Positions 52,655-62,061 of a stretch of 64,000 nucleotides of DNA are shown piece after piece (the stretch's first letter is position 1; every line of letters starts with the position of its first letter). This DNA is from Rubrimonas sp036788415 (lineage in GTDB: Bacteria; Pseudomonadota; Alphaproteobacteria; Rhodobacterales; Rhodobacteraceae). The stretch covers positions 1 to 64,000 of the forward strand of contig NZ_DAIQNN010000003.1 of NCBI RefSeq assembly GCF_036788415.1, read 5' to 3'. The translations under genes and the position numbers were made by a program. The notes below the pieces were generated by a model. That model made no database searches and was not told where the DNA came from. It worked only from the letters and a program-made list of their open reading frames with translations.

Positions 52655-54705
52655 GCCGCGCCTCCCAAAGTCAGGATCAGATTGCCGTCGCGGTCCTGCG
52701 CGGCGCGGTCGCCGGGCTCGACGACGGTGGTGGCGTCCATCTGCTCGACGATGGCGGGGCCGTCGAAGGCGGCGGCGAGCGGCAGGCGCTCGCGCGCATA
52801 GACCGGCGTCTCGCGCCAGCCGCTCTCGAACCAGACCCGGCGCGTCCCGGTCTGCGCCTCGGCGAGCGTCGCGGCGCGCCCGGCGGGGTCGATCAGCGTG
52901 GAGAGGTCGGCTTCGGGCCGCGCGCCGATCACCGAGGTCGCGAGGTTGACGAGGTTCACGGGGGCGTCGAGCGACAGGCCGAAGCGGCGCAGATAGGCGG
53001 CGTCGAACAGCGATTTCAGCGTCTCGCGGTCGGGGGCCGGGCTCTCCAGCGCGACGCGCAGCAGATGGGTCTGGCCGACGAACTGCATGTCGGCGCTGCG
53101 GATCACGCGGATCTCGGCCAGCGCGACCCGCTCCTGCGCGATCAGCCGCCGGCCCTCGGCCTCCTGCCCGGCGAGCACGTCGCGGACATGGCCCATGTCG
53201 AGCGCGTCGAGCGGGCGGTTGAGCGTGCTGACGAAATCGTGCCGCAGATCGGCGACTGCGCAGCCGAGCGCGTTGGTCAGGCCGGGGCGCGCGGGAACCA
53301 GCACGCGCGGCGCGCCCAGTTCCCGCGCGAGCGCCACGGCGTGCAGCGGGCCGGCGCCGCCGAAGGCGAAGAGCGCGAAGTCGCGCGGGTCCTCGCCGAG
53401 CGAGACCGAGACCATGCGGATCGCCCCCGCCATCACCGTGTTCGCGACGCGGATCACCGCCGCGGCCGCGCCTTCGGCGTCGAGCCCGAGCGGCTTTCCG
53501 AGCGTCTTGAGAAAGATCGCGCGCAAGCTCTCGAGCGAGACGGGCGCGTCCACCGCCAGCAGCCGGGCGGGGTTCATCCGGCCGAGCAGGAGATTCGCGT
53601 CGGAGATGGTGGGGAGCCTCCCGCCGCGGCCGTAGCAGATCGGGCCGGGATCGGCGCCCGCGCTGTCGGGGCCGACGCGCAGAAGCCCGGAGGCGTCGAC
53701 CCGCGCGATCGAGCCGCCGCCCGCGCCCACTGTCCGCACGTCCACCATCGGGACATGGATCGGCATGGCGTATTCGATCTCGATCTCGTTGGAGACGGCG
53801 GGGGTCGCGTCGCGGATCAGGGCGACGTCGGTCGAGGTGCCGCCCATGTCGTAGGTGACGAGGTTGCGCAGCCCGGCGCGCCGCCCGGTCGCCGCCGCCG
53901 CCATGACCCCCGATGCAGGCCCGGACATCACGGTCTTGGCCGCCTCGCGCGCGACGAAGCGCGCGGAGACCATGCCGCCATTGCCGGTCATCACCTGCAG
54001 GTCGCGCCCGTAGCCGCGTGCGGCGAGCGCCGCGTTCAGCCGCGCGACATAGCGCTCCAGCAGGGGCTGCACCGAGGCGTTGACCGCCGCCGTCACGCCG
54101 CGCTCGAACTCGCGGCTTTCCGACAGAAGCTGATGGCCGAGCGTCACATGGCCGTTCGGCCAGAGCTCCGCCGCGATCTCGCCGGCGCGCAGCTCATGGG
54201 CGGGGTTGGCGTAGGCGTGAAGGAAATGGATGACGAGCGACTCGCAGCCCGCCGCGATCAGCTCGGCGATGCGGTCGCGCAAGCGTTCCTCGTCGAGCGG
54301 TGTCAGCACGCGGCCCTGCGCGTCCATCCGCTCGGGAACTTCGAGGCGAAGGTCGCGCGGGATCACCGGGCGGAACGTTCCCGTCATGCCGTATGGCCGG
54401 GGGCGCGTGCGGCGGCCCAGCTCCAGCACGTCGCGGAAGCCCTCGGTCGCGATCAGCCCGGTGCGCGCGAGGCGGCGCTCCAGCACGGCGTTGGTGGTGA
54501 CGGTCGTGCCATGGGCCAGCAGGTCGAGCGCGGCGAGGTCGACTTGCGCCGCATCGAGCGCGGCGAGCACGCCTTCGGCCTGATTGGCCGGGGTGGTCGG
54601 GGTCTTGGCGAGGCGGACAGTCCCGGTCGCCGCATCCAGCAGCACCAGATCGGTGAAGGTGCCGCCGACGTCGACGCCCGCGACCAGCCCTGCGCTCTCC
54701 GCCAT
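52651..54705 (-). CDS. hyuA: hydantoinase A / 5-oxoprolinase family subunit
   Basis: ATP-using partner of HyuB, 684 aa, with an ASKHA fold. Motifs are GVDVGGTFTDLVLLD (about residues 10-24), LAHGTTVTTNAVLERR, the middle MSGPASGVMAAAATGRRAG, TYDMGGTSTDVALI and GGGSIARVDASGLLRVGPDSAGADPG. I start it at MAESAGLVAGVDVGG; the long upstream extension covers the intergenic region and is spurious. An operator-like repeat lies 27 bases before the start. Confidence 0.9.
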   Translation of the reverse strand: MAESAGLVAGVDVGGTFTDLVLLDAATGTVRLAKTPTTPANQAEGVLAALDAAQVDLAALDLLAHGTTVTTNAVLERRLARTGLIATEGFRDVLELGRRTRPRPYGMTGTFRPVIPRDLRLEVPERMDAQGRVLTPLDEERLRDRIAELIAAGCESLVIHFLHAYANPAHELRAGEIAAELWPNGHVTLGHQLLSESREFERGVTAAVNASVQPLLERYVARLNAALAARGYGRDLQVMTGNGGMVSARFVAREAAKTVMSGPASGVMAAAATGRRAGLRNLVTYDMGGTSTDVALIRDATPAVSNEIEIEYAMPIHVPMVDVRTVGAGGGSIARVDASGLLRVGPDSAGADPGPICYGRGGRLPTISDANLLLGRMNPARLLAVDAPVSLESLRAIFLKTLGKPLGLDAEGAAAAVIRVANTVMAGAIRMVSVSLGEDPRDFALFAFGGAGPLHAVALARELGAPRVLVPARPGLTNALGCAVADLRHDFVSTLNRPLDALDMGHVRDVLAGQEAEGRRLIAQERVALAEIRVIRSADMQFVGQTHLLRVALESPAPDRETLKSLFDAAYLRRFGLSLDAPVNLVNLATSVIGARPEADLSTLIDPAGRAATLAEAQTGTRRVWFESGWRETPVYARERLPLAAAFDGPAIVEQMDATTVVEPGDRAAQDRDGNLILTLGGAA

Positions 54706-54731
54706 GCCGACCGCCCTCCACCTCGCCTCTC

Positions 54732-54748
54732 TCGTTAGCATACGAACG
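54732..54748. promoter_or_regulatory. operator-like inverted repeat upstream of hyuA
   Basis: TCGTTAGCATACGAACG shares the TCGTT-N8-AACG plan with the repeat at 50330. It lies in the 165-base gap between hyuA and the divergent DMT transporter, near the hyuA start, so a repressor here would block hyuAB. Arms match over four bases exactly and a fifth imperfectly. Confidence 0.5.
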
Positions 54749-54870
54749 CCGGCGCAGCGATCAACCGGAATGCGCGCGCGCCGCCGGACACCCGAGATTG
54801 ACAGACTCTGCGCGCCGCCGCATGAGCGGCTCAAGGCGCGCCGCCGTCGCGCCGCCGGGGAGGCCCTATC

Positions 54871-55773
54871 GTGGCGCTGAGCGACAATGCGCGCGGCGCG
54901 CTCTATATGAGCGTGAGCATGGGGGGCTTCGCGCTCAACGACGCGCTGATGAAGCTCGTCTCGTCCGAACTTCCGCTGATGCAGGCGATCCTTCTGCGCG
55001 GAATCGCGGCGTCGGCGCTGATCCTGCTGCTCGCCTGGCGCGCCGGGGCGCTCGCCTTCCGGCCCCGCCGCGCCGACGCGATCCCGCTCGCGATGCGGAC
55101 CTTCGCCGAGATCGGCTCGACGCTGTGCTTTCTCACCGCGCTGTTCAACATGCCGCTCGCCAATGCGACGGCGATCCTGCAGGCCTCGCCGCTGGCCGTG
55201 GCGCTCGCGGCGGCGTGGCTGCTGGGCGAGCCGGTCGGGTGGCGGCGCTATCTGGCGATCAGCATCGGCTTTCTCGGCGTGCTCATCATCGTGCGCCCCG
55301 GCGCCGAGGGCTTCACGGCCTATTCTCTGCTCGCGCTGGCGGCGGTGGGCTTCATCGTGATCCGCGATCTGGCGACGCGCCGGCTGACGGCGGCGACGCC
55401 CAACCTTTACGCGACCGCCCTGACCTCGGTCGCCATCATGGCGGCGGGCGGCGTGGGCGCCGCCGCGCAGGACTGGGCCCCGCTGTCGCTGCGGGCGTCG
55501 GCCATCCTCGGGGCGGCTTCGGTCTTCCTGCTGATCGGCTACAATTTCGGCGTCAAGACCATGCGGGTCGGGGACGTGGCCGTGGTCACGCCATTCCGCT
55601 ACTCGATCCTGCTCTGGGCGATGCTGCTCGGGTTTGTCCTGTTCGGCGACGTCCCCGACGCGCTCACGCTGCTCGGGGCCGCCATCGTGGCGGGGGCCGG
55701 CGCCTTCACGCTCTGGCGCGAACAGCGGGCGCGGCGACTGGCGCAGGCGCTTGCGCGCGCCGGACGCGATTGA
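54871..55773 (+). CDS. DMT superfamily (EamA) transporter
   Basis: Inner-membrane protein of 300 aa with about ten predicted helices in two EamA repeats (residues about 10-140 and 150-285). GALYMSVSMGGFALNDALMK begins the first repeat; PLANATAILQASPLAVALAAAWLLGEPVGWRRY is the conserved end of its fourth helix. It starts with GTG, seven bases after GGGGAGG. The substrate cannot be told; it may export a metabolite of the nearby locus or be unrelated. Confidence 0.87.
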   Translation: MALSDNARGALYMSVSMGGFALNDALMKLVSSELPLMQAILLRGIAASALILLLAWRAGALAFRPRRADAIPLAMRTFAEIGSTLCFLTALFNMPLANATAILQASPLAVALAAAWLLGEPVGWRRYLAISIGFLGVLIIVRPGAEGFTAYSLLALAAVGFIVIRDLATRRLTAATPNLYATALTSVAIMAAGGVGAAAQDWAPLSLRASAILGAASVFLLIGYNFGVKTMRVGDVAVVTPFRYSILLWAMLLGFVLFGDVPDALTLLGAAIVAGAGAFTLWREQRARRLAQALARAGRD

Positions 55774-55856
55774 CCTGCTGGACATCGCCGTCGCGCAACC
55801 GCCACAATGGAGCCGCCGCCGGGGCTTCGCCCGGCCCGCCCGAAAGGCGCCGAGAC

Positions 55857-56666
55857 ATGCGGATCGCCATCGGTTGCGAACTCTCCTACGCGCTGCCCGC
55901 CGACACGCCGTTGATCGCGATGTTGACCGTGCATCACTCGCGCGCGCCGCAGCTGGAGCGGCCCGATTGGGTCGTCACGACGCCCGCCGTCCCGATCGAA
56001 AGCTATCGCGACGTGTTCGGCAACTGGTGCTGCCGTCTCGTCGCGCCCGCCGGCGCGTTCACTTTGGGCACCGACAGCGTGATCCGCGACCACGGCGCGC
56101 CAGACCCTGTGGACTGGAGCGCGGGACAGCACGAGGTCGCCGATCTCCCCGCCGAGACGCTGCAATTCCTGCTCGGCAGCCGCTATTGCGAGACCGACCG
56201 CCTGTCGGAGGAGGCGTGGCGGCTCTTCGCGGGAACGCCGCCCGGATGGGCGCGCGTGCAGGCGATCTGCGATTTCGTCCATAACCATGTGACCTTCGGC
56301 TACGAACACTCGCGCGCCACCCGCACCGCCGCCGAGACCTATGCGGAGGGGCGCGGCGTCTGCCGCGACTTCACCCATCTGGCCGTGACCTTCTGTCGCT
56401 GCATGAACATCCCGGCCCGCTACTGCACCGGCTATGTCAGCGACATCGGCCAACCCCCGCCCTACGGCCCGATGGATTTCGCCGCATGGATGGAGGTCTG
56501 GCTCGGCGGGCGCTGGCGCGTGTTCGATCCGCGCAACAACAGCCCGAGGATCGGGCGCATCCTCATCGCGCAGGGGCGCGACGCGGCGGACGTGCCGCTG
56601 ACCCACACTTTCGGACCCAATGCGCTGACGGGTTTCCGCGTCTGGACGGACCAGATCCCGGACTGA
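55857..56666 (+). CDS. transglutaminase-like family protein with altered catalytic histidine
   Basis: A 269-aa transglutaminase-like cysteine-protease-fold protein. The nucleophile region EGRGVCRDFTHLAVTFCRCM is intact at about residues 161-180, and an aspartate-containing block WRVFDPRNNSPRIGRIL follows. Where the catalytic histidine is usual (DFHAW), this one reads MDFAAWMEVWLGG. The frame starts MRIAIGCELSYALPAD, just after GAGAC. Related proteins in alphaproteobacteria may also lack that His, so a non-catalytic or changed function is possible. It is 83 bases after the transporter on the same strand. Confidence 0.8.
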   Translation: MRIAIGCELSYALPADTPLIAMLTVHHSRAPQLERPDWVVTTPAVPIESYRDVFGNWCCRLVAPAGAFTLGTDSVIRDHGAPDPVDWSAGQHEVADLPAETLQFLLGSRYCETDRLSEEAWRLFAGTPPGWARVQAICDFVHNHVTFGYEHSRATRTAAETYAEGRGVCRDFTHLAVTFCRCMNIPARYCTGYVSDIGQPPPYGPMDFAAWMEVWLGGRWRVFDPRNNSPRIGRILIAQGRDAADVPLTHTFGPNALTGFRVWTDQIPD

Positions 56667-56769
56667 GAACCCCCCGCTGGACAGCGCCGCCGCGCTGCTG
56701 TCAAAGTCATGCGCATCGAGGCGCGTCGGCGCCCATCCGCTCTGCATCGACAGACAGGGAGACCAGCAG

Positions 56770-58359
56770 ATGACCAAATCCTTCGGCGCGCTCGCCGCGG
56801 CGTCGCTTCTCGCGATGGCCGCCGTCCACCCCGCAGCCTTCGCCGAGACCCCTCCCGACACGCTCGTGATCGCCGACAAGATCGACGACATCGTCTCCAT
56901 CGACCCCGCCGAGGCGTTCGAGTTCTCGGGCACCGACATGCTCAACAACGTCTACGACACGCTGGTCGAGCTCGACCCGACGCAGCCCGGCGTGCTCGTC
57001 CCCGGCCTCGCCGAAAGCTGGTCGGTCGCGGAGGACGGCGTCACCTACACCTTCAGGATGCGCCCCGGCGTCACCTTCTCCTCGGGCAACCCGGTCCGCG
57101 CCGAGGACGCCGCCTTCTCGCTGCAGCGCGTGATCAAGCTCAACAAGACGCCGGCCTTCATCCTCACCCAGTTCGGCTTCACGCCCGAGAACGTCGAGGA
57201 GCGCATCCGCGCCGAGGGCGACACGGTGGTGATCGTCACCGGCGAGCCCTTCGCGCCGACATTCGTTTACAACTGCCTCACCGCCATCGTCGCCTCGATC
57301 GTCGACAAGGAGGTGGTGATGGCCAATGAGGTGAACGGCGATCTCGGCTACGAATATCTCAAGGGCGCGTCGGCCGGCACGGGCGCTTATGTGCTGCGCA
57401 GCTACAAGCCCGCCGACAGCTATGTGCTCGACGCCCGCGAAGGCCACTGGCGCGGCGACGCCAAGCTCAAGCGCGTGTTCCTGCGTCATGTGCCCGAGCC
57501 CTCCACCCAGCGCCTGCTGATCGAGAAGGGCGACATCGACATCGCGCGCACGCTGACGCCCATCGACGTGGACGGCCTCGCCGGCAACCCGGACGTCACC
57601 GTGACCTCCGACGTTGGCGGCTACATCCACTACATCGCGCTCAACCAGAAGCGCGAGCCGCTGAATAATCCCCTCGTGATCGACGCGATGCGCTGGCTGA
57701 TCGACTATGAGGGGATGGCGAACAGCTTCCTGAAGGGCCAGCAGATGGTCCATCAGGCGTTCCTGCCGCGCGGCTATCTCGGCTCGATCGACGAGACGCC
57801 CTACAGCCTGAATGTCGAGAAGGCGAAGGCGCTGCTGGCGGAAGCCGGCGTCGGGCCGTTCACCACCTCGATCTCCGTGCGCAACAGCCAGGACCGCATG
57901 GAGATGGCGCAGTCGATCCAGAACACCTTCGCGCAGGCCGGCATCACGGTCGAGCTGAAAGTGGGCACCGGCGCCGAAGTGCTGGGCGACTACCGCGCGC
58001 GCAACCACGACATCACGCTGCAGGCCTGGGGGCCGGACTATCCCGACCCGCACACCAACGCGTCGACCTTCGCGGTCAACCCCGACAACAGCGACGAGGC
58101 GAAGCTGACCGGACAGCTGGCGTGGCGCACGGCCTACGAGCCGGGCGAGGTGATGGAGATGGCGCTCGCCGCCGTGGTCGAGCGCGACGCCGACAAGCGC
58201 GCGGCGATGTATCAGGAGATCCAGCGCCGCCACCGCGACGACTCGCCCTTCATCGCGATGTTCCAGTCGATCGACCAGACGGCGCTGCGGTCCAATGTCG
58301 AGGGCTTCTTCACCGGCGGCTCGACCGATCAGGCCACCTACTGGCTGGTCACGAAGTGA
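56770..58359 (+). CDS. peptide/nickel-type ABC transporter substrate-binding protein
   Basis: Periplasmic binding protein (SBP family 5) of 529 aa. A signal peptide ends AAFA, then ETPPDTLVIADKIDD. NNVYDTLVELDPTQPGVLVPGLAESWSV and FRMRPGVTFSSGNPVRAEDAAFSLQRV are the family N-terminal signature; LLAEAGVGPF, DYRARNHDITLQAWGPDYPDP and the C-terminal EIQRRHRDDSPFIAMFQ complete it. It leads an operon of permeases and ATPases. The ligand (peptide, opine, other) cannot be predicted. Confidence 0.92.
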   Translation: MTKSFGALAAASLLAMAAVHPAAFAETPPDTLVIADKIDDIVSIDPAEAFEFSGTDMLNNVYDTLVELDPTQPGVLVPGLAESWSVAEDGVTYTFRMRPGVTFSSGNPVRAEDAAFSLQRVIKLNKTPAFILTQFGFTPENVEERIRAEGDTVVIVTGEPFAPTFVYNCLTAIVASIVDKEVVMANEVNGDLGYEYLKGASAGTGAYVLRSYKPADSYVLDAREGHWRGDAKLKRVFLRHVPEPSTQRLLIEKGDIDIARTLTPIDVDGLAGNPDVTVTSDVGGYIHYIALNQKREPLNNPLVIDAMRWLIDYEGMANSFLKGQQMVHQAFLPRGYLGSIDETPYSLNVEKAKALLAEAGVGPFTTSISVRNSQDRMEMAQSIQNTFAQAGITVELKVGTGAEVLGDYRARNHDITLQAWGPDYPDPHTNASTFAVNPDNSDEAKLTGQLAWRTAYEPGEVMEMALAAVVERDADKRAAMYQEIQRRHRDDSPFIAMFQSIDQTALRSNVEGFFTGGSTDQATYWLVTK

Positions 58360-58405
58360 GCCATCGCGCGCCCGGAGACCGCTCCGGGCGCGCGACCTTC
58401 TCCCG

Positions 58406-59473
58406 ATGAGCGACATCGCCGCTGCTCCCGCGCGCCGCCCGTCGCGTCTGCTGTCCCGCCTGCGCGGGCTGGCGGGCGTGATGCTGGCGCTCGCCGCCAC
58501 ATTCCTCGGCCTGCTGCTGGTGACCTTCGTCATCGGCCGGGTCGTGCCCATCGACCCGGTGCTCGCCATGATCGGCGAGCGCGCCACCACCGCGCAATAT
58601 GAAGCCGCCCGCCTCGCGCTCGGCCTCGACGAGCCGATCTGGAGGCAGTTCCTGATCTATGTCGGCGACGCGCTGCGCGGCGATTTCGGAACGTCGCTGC
58701 TGACGCGCCAGCCGGTCGCGCAGGACATTCTGCGGGTGTTCCCCGCGACGCTGGAGCTCGCCACCATCGCCACGATCTTCGGCGTTCTGATCGGGGTGCC
58801 GGCGGGTGTTTTCGCCGCCTCCAGGCCCGGCGGGCTGGTCGATCAGGCGGTGCGGCTGATCGGGCTGATGGGCTATTCGATGCCTGTGTTCTGGCTGGGG
58901 CTGATGGGGCTCCTGCTGTTTTACGGCATTCTCGGCTGGGTGGGCGGGCCGGGCCGGCTCGACAGCGGCTTCGAGATGATGTTCGAGTTCGACGTCGAGC
59001 GCGTGACGGGGATGATCCTCCTCGACACCGCGCTCGCGGGGCGGTGGGACATCTTCCGGAACGCGCTCAGCCACATCGTGCTGCCGGCGGGCGTGCTCGG
59101 CTACTACTCGATGGCCTATATCAGCCGGATGACGCGCAGCTTCATGATCGCGGAGCTGAGTCAGGAATACGTCACCACCGCCCGCGTGAAGGGGATGCCG
59201 GAATGGCGGGTCGTGTGGGTCCATGCGCTGCGCAACGTGATGGTGCCGCTGATCACGGTCGTGGCGCTCTCCTACGCCAATCTGCTGGAGGGCTCGGTGC
59301 TGACCGAGACGGTCTTCGCCTGGCCCGGCCTCGGCCTCTACATCACCAACGCGCTGTTCTCCGCCGACATGGCCGCCGTGATGGGCGGCACCATCGTCGT
59401 CGGCGCGGTGTTCGTCTGCCTCAACATGCTGTCGGACGTGCTCTACCGCCTCGTCGATCCGAGGGCGCGATGA
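58406..59473 (+). CDS. peptide-type ABC transporter permease (DppB-like)
   Basis: Permease of 355 aa, inner membrane, about six helices. VTFVIGRVVPIDPVLAMIG and ARLALGLDEPIWRQFLIYVGDALRGDFGTSLLTRQPV near the N-terminus are typical DppB; the EAA loop is EYVTTARVKGMPEWRVVWVHALRN, followed by LLEGSVLTETVFAWPGLGLYI. The start follows the SBP by 46 bases; earlier in-frame ATGs lie in SBP. The stop overlaps the next permease (ATGA). Confidence 0.92.
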   Translation: MSDIAAAPARRPSRLLSRLRGLAGVMLALAATFLGLLLVTFVIGRVVPIDPVLAMIGERATTAQYEAARLALGLDEPIWRQFLIYVGDALRGDFGTSLLTRQPVAQDILRVFPATLELATIATIFGVLIGVPAGVFAASRPGGLVDQAVRLIGLMGYSMPVFWLGLMGLLLFYGILGWVGGPGRLDSGFEMMFEFDVERVTGMILLDTALAGRWDIFRNALSHIVLPAGVLGYYSMAYISRMTRSFMIAELSQEYVTTARVKGMPEWRVVWVHALRNVMVPLITVVALSYANLLEGSVLTETVFAWPGLGLYITNALFSADMAAVMGGTIVVGAVFVCLNMLSDVLYRLVDPRAR

Positions 59474-60375
59474 GCGATCTGACTGCATGGCTGCTCGACC
59501 CCGCCCCCGCCTCGCGGACGCAGGCGCGGCTGGGGCAGGCGTGGCTCGGCTGGCTGCGGCTGCGGCGCAACCCGCTGGCGATGCTCGGGCTCGCCATCGT
59601 GGTCGCGCTGCTGGCGATGGCGGCGATGGCCCCGTGGATCGCCACGCACGACCCGTTGGCGCAGGACCTGTCGCAGCGGCTGCTGCCGCCGGGCTCGGCG
59701 GGCCACTGGCTCGGCACCGACGAGTTCGGCCGCGACATCTGGAGCCGGATCGTGTTCGGCGCCCGCGTGACCTTGTATATCGTTGCGCTGGTGGTGGCGA
59801 CTGCGCCCTTGTTCGGGCTGCTCGTCGGCGCGGTGTCGGGCTATTTCGGCGGCTGGGTCGATCAGGTGCTGATGCGCATCACCGACATCTTCCTCGCCTT
59901 TCCGCGCCTGATCCTCGCGCTGGCGCTGGTGGCGGCGCTGGGCCCCGGCATCGAGAACGCGGTGCTCGCCATCGCGCTCACCGCCTGGCCGCCCTACGCC
60001 CGCGTCGCCCGCGCCGAGACGCTGACGGTGCGCAGCGCGGACTACATCGCCGCCGTGCGGTTGCAGGGAGCGGGGTCGGGGCGGATCATCTGGGGGCATG
60101 TCATGCCGATGTGCCTGCCCTCGGTCATCATCCGCGTCACACTCGACATGGCGGGAGTGATCCTGACGGCGGCGGGGCTCGGGTTCCTCGGTTTGGGCGT
60201 GCAGCCGCCGCTGCCGGAATGGGGGCTGATGATCTCGTCGGGGCGGAAATTCCTGTTCGACCAGTGGTGGGTGGCGACGATGCCGGGCCTTGCGATCTTC
60301 ATCGTCTCGCTCGGCTTCAACCTGCTCGGCGACGGCCTGCGCGACGTGCTCGACCCGCGGAACTCCGGCAAATGA
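59470..60375 (+). CDS. peptide-type ABC transporter permease (DppC-like)
   Basis: Second permease, 301 aa. WLRLRRNPLAMLGLAIVVAL begins the first helix; HWLGTDEFGRDIWSRIVFGAR is the DppC signature and the EAA loop is SADYIAAVRLQGAGSGRIIWGHVMP. The end GFNLLGDGLRDVLDPR is standard. It overlaps both the DppB-like and DppD-like genes by four bases. Confidence 0.93.
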   Translation: MSDLTAWLLDPAPASRTQARLGQAWLGWLRLRRNPLAMLGLAIVVALLAMAAMAPWIATHDPLAQDLSQRLLPPGSAGHWLGTDEFGRDIWSRIVFGARVTLYIVALVVATAPLFGLLVGAVSGYFGGWVDQVLMRITDIFLAFPRLILALALVAALGPGIENAVLAIALTAWPPYARVARAETLTVRSADYIAAVRLQGAGSGRIIWGHVMPMCLPSVIIRVTLDMAGVILTAAGLGFLGLGVQPPLPEWGLMISSGRKFLFDQWWVATMPGLAIFIVSLGFNLLGDGLRDVLDPRNSGK

Positions 60376-61205
60376 GCGCGCTTCTGGAGGTGGAGGACCT
60401 CCGCGTCACCTTCGACACCGAAGCTGGGCCAGTCGAGGCGGTGCGGGGCGTCTCCTTCACGCTGGGGCGCGAGCGGCTGGCGATCGTGGGCGAGTCGGGC
60501 AGCGGCAAGACGATCACCGGCCGCTCGATCCTGCGGCTGGTGCGCCCGCCGGGGCGGGTGAGCGCCAAGCGCATGGCGCTCGACGGGGTCGAGTTGCTGG
60601 AGCTGTCGGAGCGGCGGATGCGCGCGCTGCGGGGCCAGCGCATCGCCATGGTCATGCAGGACCCGAAATTCTCGCTCAACCCGGTGATGAAGACCGGCGC
60701 GCAGCTGACCGAGGGGCTGCGCCTGCGCGACCGCATGGGCGCGCGCGACGCCCGCCGCCGCGCGCTCGAGATGCTGGAGGCGGTGCAGATCCGCGACCCC
60801 GAGCGCGTGATGGAGGCTTATCCGCACGAGCTGTCGGGGGGCATGGGCCAGCGCGTGATGATCGCGATGATGCTGATCCCCAATCCCGACCTGCTGATCG
60901 CCGACGAGCCGACATCGGCGCTCGACGTCACGGTGCAGACCGAAGTGCTGAACATCCTCGACAAACTGGTGCGCGAGCGCGGCATGGGGCTGATCTTCAT
61001 CAGCCACGACTTGCCGCTGGTGGCGCAGTTCTGCGACCGGGTGCTGGTGATGTACAAGGGCCGCGTGGTGGAGGAGATCGCCGCCGACCGGCTGTCGGAG
61101 GCGCGGCACCCCTACACGCGCGGGCTGCTCGGCTGCCTGCCGCGCATCGGCGGCGCGCGCGGGCCGCTGCCCGTGCTCAAGCGCGATCCGGCATGGGAGA
61201 TGTGA
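60372..61205 (+). CDS. peptide-type ABC transporter ATP-binding protein (DppD-like)
   Basis: ATPase of 277 aa. Walker A is VGESGSGKTITG, signature ELSGGMGQRVMIAMML, Walker B DLLIADEPTSALDVT and the H-loop FISHDLPLV. The C-terminal RHPYTRGLLGCLPRI marks the oligopeptide transporter subfamily. Start and stop are packed against neighbours, four bases from each. Confidence 0.92.
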   Translation: MSALLEVEDLRVTFDTEAGPVEAVRGVSFTLGRERLAIVGESGSGKTITGRSILRLVRPPGRVSAKRMALDGVELLELSERRMRALRGQRIAMVMQDPKFSLNPVMKTGAQLTEGLRLRDRMGARDARRRALEMLEAVQIRDPERVMEAYPHELSGGMGQRVMIAMMLIPNPDLLIADEPTSALDVTVQTEVLNILDKLVRERGMGLIFISHDLPLVAQFCDRVLVMYKGRVVEEIAADRLSEARHPYTRGLLGCLPRIGGARGPLPVLKRDPAWEM

Positions 61206-61209
61206 GCGC

Positions 61210-61989
<780 letters not shown>

Positions 61990-62061
61990 CCTCCCCGCCG
62001 CCTTGCCCGCTTCCCCCCGATCCGCTATCGCCTGCGCGCATCGACAAGGGGCGCGCCGATC

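Noticed and set aside
52651..55785. Long N-terminal extension of hyuA across the intergenic region
   Set aside because: It would overlap the DMT transporter gene antisense and lacks any conserved sequence; hyuA starts naturally at MAESAGLVAGVDVGG.
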